A DNA stretch of 64,000 nt. It comes from Pseudomonas palleroniana. Its GTDB lineage: Bacteria > Pseudomonadota > Gammaproteobacteria > Pseudomonadales > Pseudomonadaceae. The stretch's first letter is position 1, and every line of letters starts with the position of its first letter. Below the pieces are notes generated by a model that worked only from the letters and a program-made list of their open reading frames with translations, ran no database searches and had not been told where the DNA came from. A program made the position numbers and the translations under genes. The stretch lies in NCBI RefSeq assembly GCF_003031675.1, contig NZ_PYWX01000091.1, forward strand, positions 1 through 64,000, read 5' to 3'. Shown piece by piece: positions 43,448 to 51,199 of this stretch.

Positions 43448-44341
43448 GTGGAGTTCAGTCAATTGCGTATTTTCCAGGCCGTGGCGGAGGAGGGTTCCAT
43501 CACCCGTGCGGCGGAACGCTTGCACCGAGTGCCGTCGAACCTGTCGACACGGCTCAAGCAGATGGAAGAGCAGCTCGGTGTTGAGTTGTTCGTGCGCGAG
43601 CGCCAGCGTTTGCAGCTTTCTCCGGCGGGCAAAGTGTTACTGGACTACAGCACCCGTCTGCTGGCGCTGCACGACGAAGCCCACGGCGCTGTGCAAGGCG
43701 GGCAACCGGCCGGCGATTTTGTGCTGGGCAGTATGTACAGCACTGCGGCGATTCATTTGCCGAAGTTGTTGGCGCGTTACCACAAGGCCTACCCGATGGT
43801 GAACCTGCAGGTGCAATCGGCGCCCAGCGGTGAGCTTTTGGAGGGTCTGATCGCCGGTCGCCTGGACGCGGCGCTGGTGGACGGCCCCATCACCATCGCT
43901 ACCCTTGATGGTGTGCCCTTGTGCGAAGAACGGCTGGTGTTGATCTGCGAAGCCGATCACCCACCCGTGCGCGGCCCCCAGGATGTGGCGGGCCGCTCGG
44001 TATTCACCTTCCGCCGCAGTTGTGCTTACCGCGCACGCCTTGAAACCTGGTTTTCCCACGACCGTGTGGCCATGGGCCGGGCGATCGAGATCGAGTCTTA
44101 TCAAGGCATGCTCGCCTGCGTGATTGCCGGTTCCGGTGTGGCATTGATGTCTGAATCCATGCTCGACAGCCTTCCGGGCAAGGACGGTGTGTCCGTTCAT
44201 CCCCTGACCGGGCCTTTTGCCACTGCGACTACCTGGCTCATGTGGCGAAAGGGGATGCTCGGCGCTAACCTCAATGCATGGATTGACCTGCAGCAGGCAG
44301 GCAGAGCCGAGATCCTGCAAGACACGCGCGCGATCGCTTGA
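43448..44341 (+). CDS. LysR-family transcriptional regulator
   Basis: A 297-residue LysR regulator with a winged HTH at about 2-60 (FQAVAEEGSITRAAERLHRV, PSNLSTRLKQMEEQLG) and an effector-binding domain from about 88. The GTG at 43448 (VEFSQLRIFQ) is chosen: GGAG and AAAGG lie just upstream; a TTG four codons earlier is possible. It is divergent from the YbfB/YjiJ MFS gene, the usual arrangement for a LysR regulator and its target. Confidence 0.9.
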   Translation: MEFSQLRIFQAVAEEGSITRAAERLHRVPSNLSTRLKQMEEQLGVELFVRERQRLQLSPAGKVLLDYSTRLLALHDEAHGAVQGGQPAGDFVLGSMYSTAAIHLPKLLARYHKAYPMVNLQVQSAPSGELLEGLIAGRLDAALVDGPITIATLDGVPLCEERLVLICEADHPPVRGPQDVAGRSVFTFRRSCAYRARLETWFSHDRVAMGRAIEIESYQGMLACVIAGSGVALMSESMLDSLPGKDGVSVHPLTGPFATATTWLMWRKGMLGANLNAWIDLQQAGRAEILQDTRAIA

Positions 44342-44485
44342 GCGATCCGTCAGGATTTAGATGAATTCAGTAATAGTTCGTTGTGTTTTCGTACAAGCAA
44401 TACGTAAGACTTAAGGCTACTATCTGTAGGAAGCGGCGACAGAATTAGCGCCGACCCGCATTACCCTCAAAGGGGGGGCACCACC

Positions 44486-44608
44486 ATGAAAGAGAAAATT
44501 CAGAACTGGCTCCATGACCTCGGCGTGGCACTCGGCTTGATCGAGCCGCCGCTGCAACCGGTGCCTATTCGTACGGATGATGAGCAACGCCGTCCCCGTC
44601 GCAGGTAA
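44486..44608 (+). CDS. PA1414 family small protein (40 aa); locus of small RNA SicX in P. aeruginosa
   Basis: A 40-residue ORF with a purine-rich GGGGGGG ribosome-binding stretch about 8 nt before the ATG. It begins MKEKIQNWLHDLGVALGLIE and ends in a Pro/Arg-rich basic tail (QRRPRRR). This matches the PA1414 family as I recall it. In P. aeruginosa PA1414 also lies close to PA1418-PA1422 (the gbu cluster), so synteny supports orthology. There the locus produces the oxygen-responsive, ANR-dependent small RNA SicX. A TACTAT -10-like element is near 44420, but I found no ANR box here. Confidence 0.75.
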   Translation: MKEKIQNWLHDLGVALGLIEPPLQPVPIRTDDEQRRPRRR

Positions 44609-44671
44609 GCCCTGAGGCGCTCACGTGATCGTGGCCGTGATCATGCGGGCGTTGAGGGCGTGGGTCTTCTT

Positions 44672-44717
44672 CGGAGCGCCTTCCGTGCTCCGTATGCCTT
44701 ACGCGGCCCCGTTTTTT
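44672..44717 (+). terminator. Possible terminator downstream of the PA1414-family gene
   Basis: A CGGAGC/GCTCCG stem (44672-44692) is followed after about 20 nt by CCCCGTTTTTTATT (T-tract near 44712-44717). Stem and T-tract are not adjacent, so the call is weak. It would give a transcript of roughly 300 nt from the 44420 promoter area. Confidence 0.35.
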
Positions 44718-44779
44718 ATTATCGTGTTCCGAATGCAAGACCTGCGGCGGTCTGTTTGAGAAGGCTCGGTAGTAGCGCC

Positions 44780-44816
44780 AAAAAAAAACGGGCGCGACAT
44801 CCGACGTCGCACCCGC
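44780..44816 (-). terminator. Rho-independent terminator of the gbu/symporter operon
   Basis: Read on the minus strand, CGGGTGCGAC pairs with GTCGCGCCCG (one mismatch) and is followed by nine T residues. It lies 31 nt after the symporter stop codon. Confidence 0.85.
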
Positions 44817-44846
44817 TGAAGAAACCGCTTTAAATCCTGTTCCGTC

Positions 44847-46229
44847 TCAAACCGCCCGGGCTACCGATGCCTGGGGGCTGCGCGACAACATACTCACCAC
44901 CACGAAGCTCACCAGCCCAATCGCCAGGCTGTAGTAGATCGGCGTATTCGCGTCCAACCCATCCTTGATCATGAATACCAGCGCCGTCACAAAGCCCAGG
45001 GTCATGGAGGTGATCGCGCCTGACGTGGTTGCCCGCTTCCAGAAGATCGCACCGATCAGTGGGATCAGCATGCCACCCACCAACAGGTTGTAGGCCAGGG
45101 TCAACGCGCTGATCACATCGTTGACCACCAGTGCGATGCCCAGTACGGCAATGCCGGTGAGCATGGTGAACAGGCGGTTGACCGCCAGGCTCGACGGTTT
45201 GCCGCCACGCAAGCGCGGCAGCAAGTCTTCGGTCAATACCGTGGAGGCCGCCAGTAAGCCGGCGCTGGCGGTGGACATCATCGCGGCCAGGGCCGCAGCA
45301 ATCACCAGGCCGCGGATGCCATCCGGCAGCGAGGCTTTGACGATGGCGGCGAAGGCGTTGTTGACGTTGTCCAGGTTGGGGAGCAGTACATGCGCCGCCA
45401 TGCCGATCAGCGCGCAGGCCAGGCCGTAGAGAATGCAGTAGAAACCGGCGAAAGTGCCTGCGTACTTGGCGACCTTTTCATCGCGGGCGGTGAACACTCG
45501 TTGCCAGATGTCCTGGCCAATCAGGATGCCGAAAAAGTAGATCATGAAGTAGGTGATGATCGTGTCCCAGCCGATTTCGGTGAAGCTGAAGTTCGATGCC
45601 GGCAGTTTGGCGACCAGCTCATCCCAACCGCCGACGCGGTACAGGCAGATGGGAAGCAGGATGAACATCAGGCCGACGGTCTTGATCACGAACTGCACGA
45701 TATCGGTGAGGGTCAGCGACCACATGCCGCCGATGGTCGAGTACACCACCACCACGCCACCGCCCAGCAGCACCGAGACCCAGAACGGCAGGCCGAACAG
45801 CACTTGCAGTACGGTGCCAATGGCCAGGATCGAGGTCACGCCGATCATCAAGGCATAGGCCAGCATGATCACCGCACTCGCTTGACGAGCCATGGGGTTG
45901 TAGCGCTTTTCCAGAACCTGGGTGACGGTGAAGATTTTCAGCTTCAGCAGCGGCTTGGCCAGGAACAGGTTCAGCGCGATGATCCCGGCGCCCAGCGCGG
46001 CGCACAGCCAGAAACCGGAAATACCATGCACATAACCCAGGCGCACGGTGCCGACGGTGGATGCACCGCCCAGTACGGTGGCCGCCATGGTGCCCATGTA
46101 CAGCGACGGCCCCAGGTTGCGGCCGGCCACCAGATAGTCCTCGTGGGTCTTGGCGCGGCGCATACCGTAATAGCCGAGCACGAGCATGCCGGCGGCGTAG
46201 ATGAGTACGACGAATAAATCCAAAGCCAT
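44847..46229 (-). CDS. Sodium:solute symporter family protein (PA1418-like)
   Basis: A 460-residue SSS-family symporter with about 13 helices. Signature segments are YLVAGRNLGPSLYMGTMAAT, YSTIGGMWSLTLTDIVQFVI and AALAAMMSTASAGLLAASTV (Na+ site region). It is the last gene of the minus-strand operon gbuA/NTF2-like/NCS1/SSS (23 nt after the NCS1 gene), so 4-guanidinobutyrate or a related guanidine/amino compound is a likely substrate. GGAG lies about 12 nt before the ATG at 46229; an upstream extension of the frame overlaps the NCS1 gene and is not supported. Confidence 0.87.
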   Translation of the reverse strand: MALDLFVVLIYAAGMLVLGYYGMRRAKTHEDYLVAGRNLGPSLYMGTMAATVLGGASTVGTVRLGYVHGISGFWLCAALGAGIIALNLFLAKPLLKLKIFTVTQVLEKRYNPMARQASAVIMLAYALMIGVTSILAIGTVLQVLFGLPFWVSVLLGGGVVVVYSTIGGMWSLTLTDIVQFVIKTVGLMFILLPICLYRVGGWDELVAKLPASNFSFTEIGWDTIITYFMIYFFGILIGQDIWQRVFTARDEKVAKYAGTFAGFYCILYGLACALIGMAAHVLLPNLDNVNNAFAAIVKASLPDGIRGLVIAAALAAMMSTASAGLLAASTVLTEDLLPRLRGGKPSSLAVNRLFTMLTGIAVLGIALVVNDVISALTLAYNLLVGGMLIPLIGAIFWKRATTSGAITSMTLGFVTALVFMIKDGLDANTPIYYSLAIGLVSFVVVSMLSRSPQASVARAV

Positions 46230-46252
46230 GACGGCGGTTCTCCGATTATTTT

Positions 46253-47776
46253 TTATTGTGCTGAAGGCGCTTGCTGTGGCGAGGGAACATGCGGTGGTGA
46301 GGGGGCACGCTCTCTTGCCACGACAGCCGGTCCATAAACCGAGGCCGGTTCGGGAAACAGCCGCAGCAAAGTCAGGTACACCACCGAGGCCAGCCCCAAC
46401 GTCACCGGCAGGCTGATGTCGATGCCATCCGCCAGGTTGCCCAGCGGTCCGACAAACTGCCCCGGCAGGTTGACGAAGCACAGGCCCACCAGTGCACTCG
46501 GGATCCAGGCCCCGAGCCCGCGCCAGTTCCAGCCATGGTTGAACCAGTAGCGACCGCCGGTCTCACCACGGGTGAACACTTGCAGATCGTCCGGGCAGTA
46601 GAAGCCCCGGCGTACGATCAGGCCGATGATCATCATCACCATCCACGGCGTGGTGCAGGTGATGATCAGCACGGCGAAGGTCGAGACGCTTTGCACCAGG
46701 TTGGCGGCGAAACGTCCGATAAAGATGAATGCTATCGACATCACCCCGATCAGCAATGTGGCCTTGACTCGCGACAGCAGGCGTGGGAACACGCTGGACA
46801 TGTCCAGCCCGGTGCCATACAGCGAGGTGGTGCCGGTGGACATGCCGCCGATCACCGCGATCAGGCACACCGGCAGGAAGAACCAGCTCGGCGCCACCGT
46901 CAGCAGGCCGCCGACATAATTGTTGGCCGCGATGTAGTCCGGCGCCTTGATCGCCACGATGGTCGCGGTGGCCAGGCCGAACAGGAACGGGATCAAAGTG
47001 GCGATTTGCGCGAGGACCACCGCCAGCATGATTCGACCTTTCGGTGTTTCACGCGGGATATAGCGCGACCAGTCACCCAGGAACGCCCCGAAGGAAATCG
47101 GATTGCTCATGGCCACCAGTGCGGCGCCGATAAACGCTGCCCAGAAACCCGGCTGACCCAGCGCTACAGTGCCGGCGAACTGGCTGTCGAAGGCCGGCGC
47201 AAACGCGAAGATCCCCAGCAGGAACAACAGGCTCGCCGCCCATACGGCGATACGGTTGACCCACAGCATGAAGCGAAAGCCGTAGATGCACACCGTGAGC
47301 ACCAGGAGGGCGAACAGGCCATAGGCCAGACCCAGGGTCAGATCGGTTTCCGGCAGGCCAATCAGACGTTTCGCACCACCGACCAAGGCATCACCTGAAC
47401 TCCACACCGAGAGTGAGAAGAAGGCAATCGCGGTCAGCAGCGACAGAAATGAGCCGACAATCCGCCCGTGCACGCCGAAGTGCGCACCGGAAGACACCGC
47501 GTTGTTGGTGCCATTGATCGGCCCGAACAGGCCCATGGGGGCCAGGATCAGCGCGCCCACCAGCACGCCCAGTACGATCGCCCAGACGCCGGCCTGGAAC
47601 GACAGGCCGAACAGCACGGGAAATGAGCCCAGCACGGCGGTGGCAAAGGTGTTGGCACCGCCGAAGATCAGGCGGAACAGATCCTTGGGGCTGGCGGTAC
47701 GTTCGTGGTCCGGGATCTGTTCGACCCCGTTGGTTTCTATTTTTCGAATACTTTTATCGTTGTTTTTATTATTCAT
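46253..47776 (-). CDS. NCS1 family (cytosine/purine permease-like) transporter (PA1419-like)
   Basis: A 507-residue NCS1 symporter with 12 helices. Segments include FRLIFGGANTFATAVLGSFP, MGLFGPINGTNNAVSSGAHF and GAFLGDWSRYIPRETPKGR. The C-terminal Pro/Ser-rich tail (about 485-507) is probably disordered. GGAG lies six nt before the ATG at 47776. It is part of the gbu operon, 21 nt after the NTF2-like gene. The family normally moves nucleobases or related compounds; the context suggests a guanidine compound. Confidence 0.87.
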   Translation of the reverse strand: MNNKNNDKSIRKIETNGVEQIPDHERTASPKDLFRLIFGGANTFATAVLGSFPVLFGLSFQAGVWAIVLGVLVGALILAPMGLFGPINGTNNAVSSGAHFGVHGRIVGSFLSLLTAIAFFSLSVWSSGDALVGGAKRLIGLPETDLTLGLAYGLFALLVLTVCIYGFRFMLWVNRIAVWAASLLFLLGIFAFAPAFDSQFAGTVALGQPGFWAAFIGAALVAMSNPISFGAFLGDWSRYIPRETPKGRIMLAVVLAQIATLIPFLFGLATATIVAIKAPDYIAANNYVGGLLTVAPSWFFLPVCLIAVIGGMSTGTTSLYGTGLDMSSVFPRLLSRVKATLLIGVMSIAFIFIGRFAANLVQSVSTFAVLIITCTTPWMVMMIIGLIVRRGFYCPDDLQVFTRGETGGRYWFNHGWNWRGLGAWIPSALVGLCFVNLPGQFVGPLGNLADGIDISLPVTLGLASVVYLTLLRLFPEPASVYGPAVVARERAPSPPHVPSPQQAPSAQ

Positions 47777-47797
47777 GATCAGCTCCGATCACATTGG

Positions 47798-48220
47798 CTA
47801 ATGGGGCGGCAGCCCTTCCGGCATAGCGGATAAATGTTCGTGACAGGCCAGCCACAGGCCCTCTTGTTGTTCTGCGCGCAACCGTTGCCGTCTGAAGACA
47901 ATGGTTTCGCGTTCCTGGCTATTGAATTGCTCCCCGTTCATGCGCAGCTCGGTGGCCACGTCATGAATCAATATCGCCACGTCACCCTGCAGGCTGACGG
48001 TGGCGTTGCTTGAGGTGCAGGACAGCACCTCAAACCCCTCGTCCTGGCGCCAGCTGTCCCACAACGCCTGGTAGGCGTCGCGGCTGAGCAGTGGCTCGGG
48101 GAGGGTGTAGAACACAAAGGTGGCATCGGCCGTGAACGCGTCGAAATAAGCGGCGCGGTCATTGCGGGCAAACGCCGACACCAGGTCGGCGGCAGCTTTC
48201 AGCACGGCTTGCGTGCTCAT
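47798..48220 (-). CDS. NTF2-like/SnoaL-fold protein (PA1420-like)
   Basis: A 140-residue soluble protein with the cone-shaped NTF2-like fold (FARNDRAAYFDAFTADATFV, a central hydrophobic beta-sheet and the terminal WLACHEHLS strand). Such proteins can be ketosteroid-isomerase-like enzymes or ligand binders; the function here is unknown. The ATG at 48220 overlaps the gbuA stop by one nt (TGATG), so translation is coupled. The frame's longer upstream extension overlaps gbuA and is not used. Confidence 0.82.
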   Translation of the reverse strand: MSTQAVLKAAADLVSAFARNDRAAYFDAFTADATFVFYTLPEPLLSRDAYQALWDSWRQDEGFEVLSCTSSNATVSLQGDVAILIHDVATELRMNGEQFNSQERETIVFRRQRLRAEQQEGLWLACHEHLSAMPEGLPPH

Positions 48221-49170
48221 CAGCGATGCGCCACGCCAGGCAGTACGCAGAGCATCTCGTACAGCAAGTTGGCGCCCAGCAGCGAGGTGTTGCCGGTGGT
48301 GTCGTACGGTGGCGAAACTTCCACCAGGTCGCAACCAATCAGGTCCAGGCCCTGGCAGCCGCGGATGATCTCGATCGCCTGGATGGTGGTCAGCCCGCCG
48401 ATTTCCGGGGTGCCGGTACCGGGCGCCCAGGCCGGGTCGATGCCGTCGATATCAAAGCTCAGGTACACCGGGCCACCGCCGACTTTTTCACGTACTTCGG
48501 CCATCAAGGGGGCGAGGGAGTGGTGCCAGCATTCTTCGGCCTGAACCACGCGAAAGCCCTGTTTGCGGCTCCAGTTAAAGTCTTCGGCGGTGTAGCCCTG
48601 GGCGCGCAGGCCGATCTGCACCACACGGTCGCAATCGAGCAAACCTTCTTCCACGGCGCGGCGGAAGGTGGTGCCGTGGGCGATTTTCTCACCGAACATG
48701 TGGTCGTTGACGTCAGCATGCGCATCGATGTGCACCAGGCCGACCTTGCCGTGTTTTTTGTGGATCGCGCGCAGGATCGGCAAGGTGATGGTGTGGTCAC
48801 CGCCCAGGGTCAGCGGGATCACGTCGTGGTCAAGAATCTCGTCGTAGGCTGCTTCGATGATGCGCACGGCGTCGAGCAGGTTGAACGTGTTGATCGCCAC
48901 GTCGCCGATATCGGCCACCGACAGCGAGTCGAATGGGGCGGCACCGGTGGCCATGTTGTAGGGGCGGATCATCACTGATTCGGCGCGGATTTCACGCGGC
49001 CCGAAGCGTGTGCCGGCACGCAGTGAGGTGCCGATATCCAGGGGCACGCCGATAAAGGCGGCGTCCAGGCCCTGGGCCGTTTGCAGGTGGGGCAGGCGCA
49101 TCATGGTGGCGATGCCGGCGAAGCGCGGCATTTCGTTGCCGCCCAGTGGTTGGTGGAAAATCTTGTCCAC
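48220..49170 (-). CDS. gbuA: Guanidinobutyrase (agmatinase/ureohydrolase family)
   Basis: A 316-residue binuclear manganese ureohydrolase. It hydrolyses 4-guanidinobutyrate to 4-aminobutyrate and urea in the arginine dehydrogenase pathway. The Mn-binding motifs are LGGDHTITL, HIDAHADVND and SFDIDGIDPAWAPGTGTPE, all intact. The assignment to GbuA rather than SpeB agmatinase comes from synteny with P. aeruginosa PA1421 (symporter, permease, NTF2-like gene and divergent LysR gene gbuR) and close resemblance as recalled. The start is GTG at 49170, with GAGG seven nt upstream. Confidence 0.88.
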   Translation of the reverse strand: MDKIFHQPLGGNEMPRFAGIATMMRLPHLQTAQGLDAAFIGVPLDIGTSLRAGTRFGPREIRAESVMIRPYNMATGAAPFDSLSVADIGDVAINTFNLLDAVRIIEAAYDEILDHDVIPLTLGGDHTITLPILRAIHKKHGKVGLVHIDAHADVNDHMFGEKIAHGTTFRRAVEEGLLDCDRVVQIGLRAQGYTAEDFNWSRKQGFRVVQAEECWHHSLAPLMAEVREKVGGGPVYLSFDIDGIDPAWAPGTGTPEIGGLTTIQAIEIIRGCQGLDLIGCDLVEVSPPYDTTGNTSLLGANLLYEMLCVLPGVAHR

Positions 49171-49253
49171 GGGAGTGCCTCATCGTTGTTTTGTTTATTA
49201 GCGGTCGATTCTGCGAAAAGCCCGTGGCGGGAAGAATCGGCAGGGGCAAATAC

Positions 49254-49277
49254 TTAGTTCAGGTTTTTCTAAACTAA
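49254..49277. promoter_or_regulatory. Candidate GbuR operator
   Basis: TTAGTT (49254-49259) and AACTAA (49272-49277) form a perfect 6-bp dyad with a 12-nt centre, 84 nt upstream of the gbuA start in the divergent gbuA-gbuR region. LysR regulators usually bind such imperfect dyads near the divergent promoter. Confidence 0.4.
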
Positions 49278-49302
49278 TCCCCAGCGGTTAAACTCTCTGG
49301 GT

Positions 49303-49437
49303 TGTAGTGAGCGGGCTTTCCCCGCGCTGGGGGGCGAAGCCGCCCCAAATAAGGACGCCGCGGTGTGTCAGAAAGACCGAAGTGTCGGGGTTTAGGGCGG
49401 CTGCGCCCCCCAGCGCGGGGCAAGCCCGCTCACTACA
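49303..49437. repeat. REPIN inside the gbuA-gbuR divergent region
   Basis: An inverted pair of the GTGAGCGGGCTTGCCC type with two arm mismatches (the left arm has GGGCTTTCCC; a GGGGGG-type centre replaces GGGTGG). It ends 25 nt before the gbuR ATG and lies between the candidate GbuR operator and gbuR, so it sits in the gbuR leader or promoter. Confidence 0.9.
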
Positions 49438-49462
49438 GCCAACTGAACATTGTGGAGAGCTC

Positions 49463-50356
49463 ATGGCCAACGCCTTGCCCGACTTGAAACTGCTGCGCAT
49501 CTTCGTCAGCGTGGTGCGCCATCAGGGCTTCGCCAATGCGCAGCACGAACTCAACCTGTCGACGTCAGCCATCAGCACCTATATGAGCCAACTGGAGTCG
49601 GCGTTGGGCCTGGTGCTGTGCCATCGCGGGCGGGGCGGGTTCAGCCTGACCAGCAAGGGCGAGTTGTTCCATCAGGAAACCCTGCGCCTGCTCGGTGAAC
49701 TCGAAGGTTTCGAGCAATACGCCGCCGCGTTGAAAGGCGAGTTGCGCGGCACCCTCAAGCTGGGCGTGCTCGACTCCACTGTCAGCGACAAGGCGTTGCC
49801 GTTTGCCGAAGCGATCGGCGCCTACAGCCTGGAACATCCGGCGGTGCATTTGCATCTGTCGGTGATGAGCCCGTACGAATTGCAATTGGGGGTGCAGGAC
49901 AATCGCCTGGACCTGGCCATCGGCGCTTTTTCCAACCGCATGAGCGGGTTGATCTACATGCCGCTGTATCGCGAGCAGCACTGGTTGTATTGCAGCTCGC
50001 GGCACCCGCTGTTCAACGAGCGGCGCATCCCCGAACAAGTGATTACCCAGCAGCGCATGGTCGGCCGCGGCTACTGGAGCCAGGCGGAACTGGCGCGCCA
50101 TGGCTTCAAGCACAGCGCCGCCACGGTGGAAAGTATGGAGGCGCAGCTGATCCTGGTGCTGTCCGGTGCTTACATCGGCTACCTGCCCGAGCACTATGCC
50201 CAGGCGTGGGCCGATAAGGGCGACCTGCGCGTGTTGCTGCCGGCGACCTTCGGCTACCAGGCGCCGTTCTCCATGATCATGCGTCGGGGTCGCAGCCGCG
50301 AGCCGTTGATCCAGACGTTCCGCGACTTGCTCAAAGCCCAGCTCAACCAGGCCTGA
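49463..50356 (+). CDS. gbuR: LysR-family regulator of guanidinobutyrase (GbuR-like)
   Basis: A 297-residue LysR regulator. The HTH covers about 8-65 (VSVVRHQGFANAQHELNLST, SAISTYMSQLESALGLV) and the effector domain starts at about 90. It is divergent from gbuA with 292 bp between the starts, as in P. aeruginosa PA1421/PA1422, where GbuR activates gbuA in response to 4-guanidinobutyrate. The ATG at 49463 (after GTGGAGAGC) is chosen; longer in-frame starts lie inside the REPIN. Confidence 0.85.
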   Translation: MANALPDLKLLRIFVSVVRHQGFANAQHELNLSTSAISTYMSQLESALGLVLCHRGRGGFSLTSKGELFHQETLRLLGELEGFEQYAAALKGELRGTLKLGVLDSTVSDKALPFAEAIGAYSLEHPAVHLHLSVMSPYELQLGVQDNRLDLAIGAFSNRMSGLIYMPLYREQHWLYCSSRHPLFNERRIPEQVITQQRMVGRGYWSQAELARHGFKHSAATVESMEAQLILVLSGAYIGYLPEHYAQAWADKGDLRVLLPATFGYQAPFSMIMRRGRSREPLIQTFRDLLKAQLNQA

Positions 50357-50362
50357 AAAACC

Positions 50363-50968
50363 ATGTCCAGACCCCAATGTTCCCGTTGCCTCAGGCCCGC
50401 CACCCATTGCCTGTGCCCGTTGATCCCCTGCCTCGACAGTCGCACGCGAGTGTTGCTGTTGCAGCATCCGAGCGAGGTCAACCATGCGCTGAATACCGCA
50501 CGCTTGGCGGCGTTGGGGTTGAACAATGCGCAGTTGGTGGTCGGCGAGGTGTTTGCAGATCTGCCGACCTTGCTGAACCCGCCCGGTTATCAGGCGCGGT
50601 TGTTGTTTCCGGCGGATGATGCCCAGCCTTTGCAGGCCTATGCGCCGGACGGGCAGCCCTTGTTGTTGGTGGTGCCCGATGGCACCTGGCGCAAGGCGCG
50701 TAAACTGTTGCACCTCAATCCGTTGTTGGCAGCTTTGCCGAGGGTGACATTGGCCGAGGGCGGTGTTTCGCGTTACCGGCTGCGCAAGGCGCCGGGGCCG
50801 GGGGCGCTGTCGACGCTGGAGGCGATTGTGCAAGCGCTGCAGGTGCTGGAGGCACCGGTATCGTTCGAACCGTTGCTCAAACCCTTTGAAGCGCTGATCG
50901 AGGGGCAGATTGCGGCGATGGGTGAGGAGGTGTTTCAGAGAAATCATGGTGATGGGCAGTCGGGTTAG
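50363..50968 (+). CDS. tRNA-uridine aminocarboxypropyltransferase (DTW/TapT family)
   Basis: A 201-residue DTW-domain protein. A zinc-binding-like N terminus (QCSRCLRPATHCLC) is followed by the family segments CLDSRTRVLLLQHPSEVNHA and the DxTW motif in VVPDGTWRKARKLL, and then SRYRLRKAPGPGALSTLEAI. DTW enzymes such as E. coli TapT add acp3 to tRNA uridine using S-adenosylmethionine. It follows gbuR by 6 nt, but a functional link is not evident. A REPIN separates it from cysM. Confidence 0.86.
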   Translation: MSRPQCSRCLRPATHCLCPLIPCLDSRTRVLLLQHPSEVNHALNTARLAALGLNNAQLVVGEVFADLPTLLNPPGYQARLLFPADDAQPLQAYAPDGQPLLLVVPDGTWRKARKLLHLNPLLAALPRVTLAEGGVSRYRLRKAPGPGALSTLEAIVQALQVLEAPVSFEPLLKPFEALIEGQIAAMGEEVFQRNHGDGQSG

Positions 50969-50986
50969 CCCGGAGATCGAGGTGCG

Positions 50987-51074
50987 GCTATCGGGAGCAA
51001 GCCCCCTCCCACAGAGAATCGAGTGACACCATTGGAATGCGGTCATCTGTGGGAGGGGGCTTGCTCCCGATAGC
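50987..51074. repeat. REPIN (inverted REP pair, GGGGGCTTGCTCCC type)
   Basis: Two 28-bp arms (50987-51014 and 51047-51074) are perfectly complementary, with a 32-bp spacer. The core is GTGGGAGGGGGCTTGCTCCC, a variant of the element at 4062-4149. It lies between tandem genes (TapT-like and cysM). Confidence 0.92.
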
Positions 51075-51199
51075 GGTAGTACAGGCGCCCTTTAATCCAC
51101 ATATTCCAATAAGTAATAAACACCACACTTTGCGTGATATGGCCCGCCGGCCTTTCCCGGTATGATGTTCGCCCCCGCAGTCTGGATTGCGAATACGCC

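Noticed and set aside
44379..44399. TTG-N10-CAA upstream of the PA1414-family gene as an ANR box
   Set aside because: An ANR/FNR box needs TTG-N8-CAA; this spacing is two bases too long.
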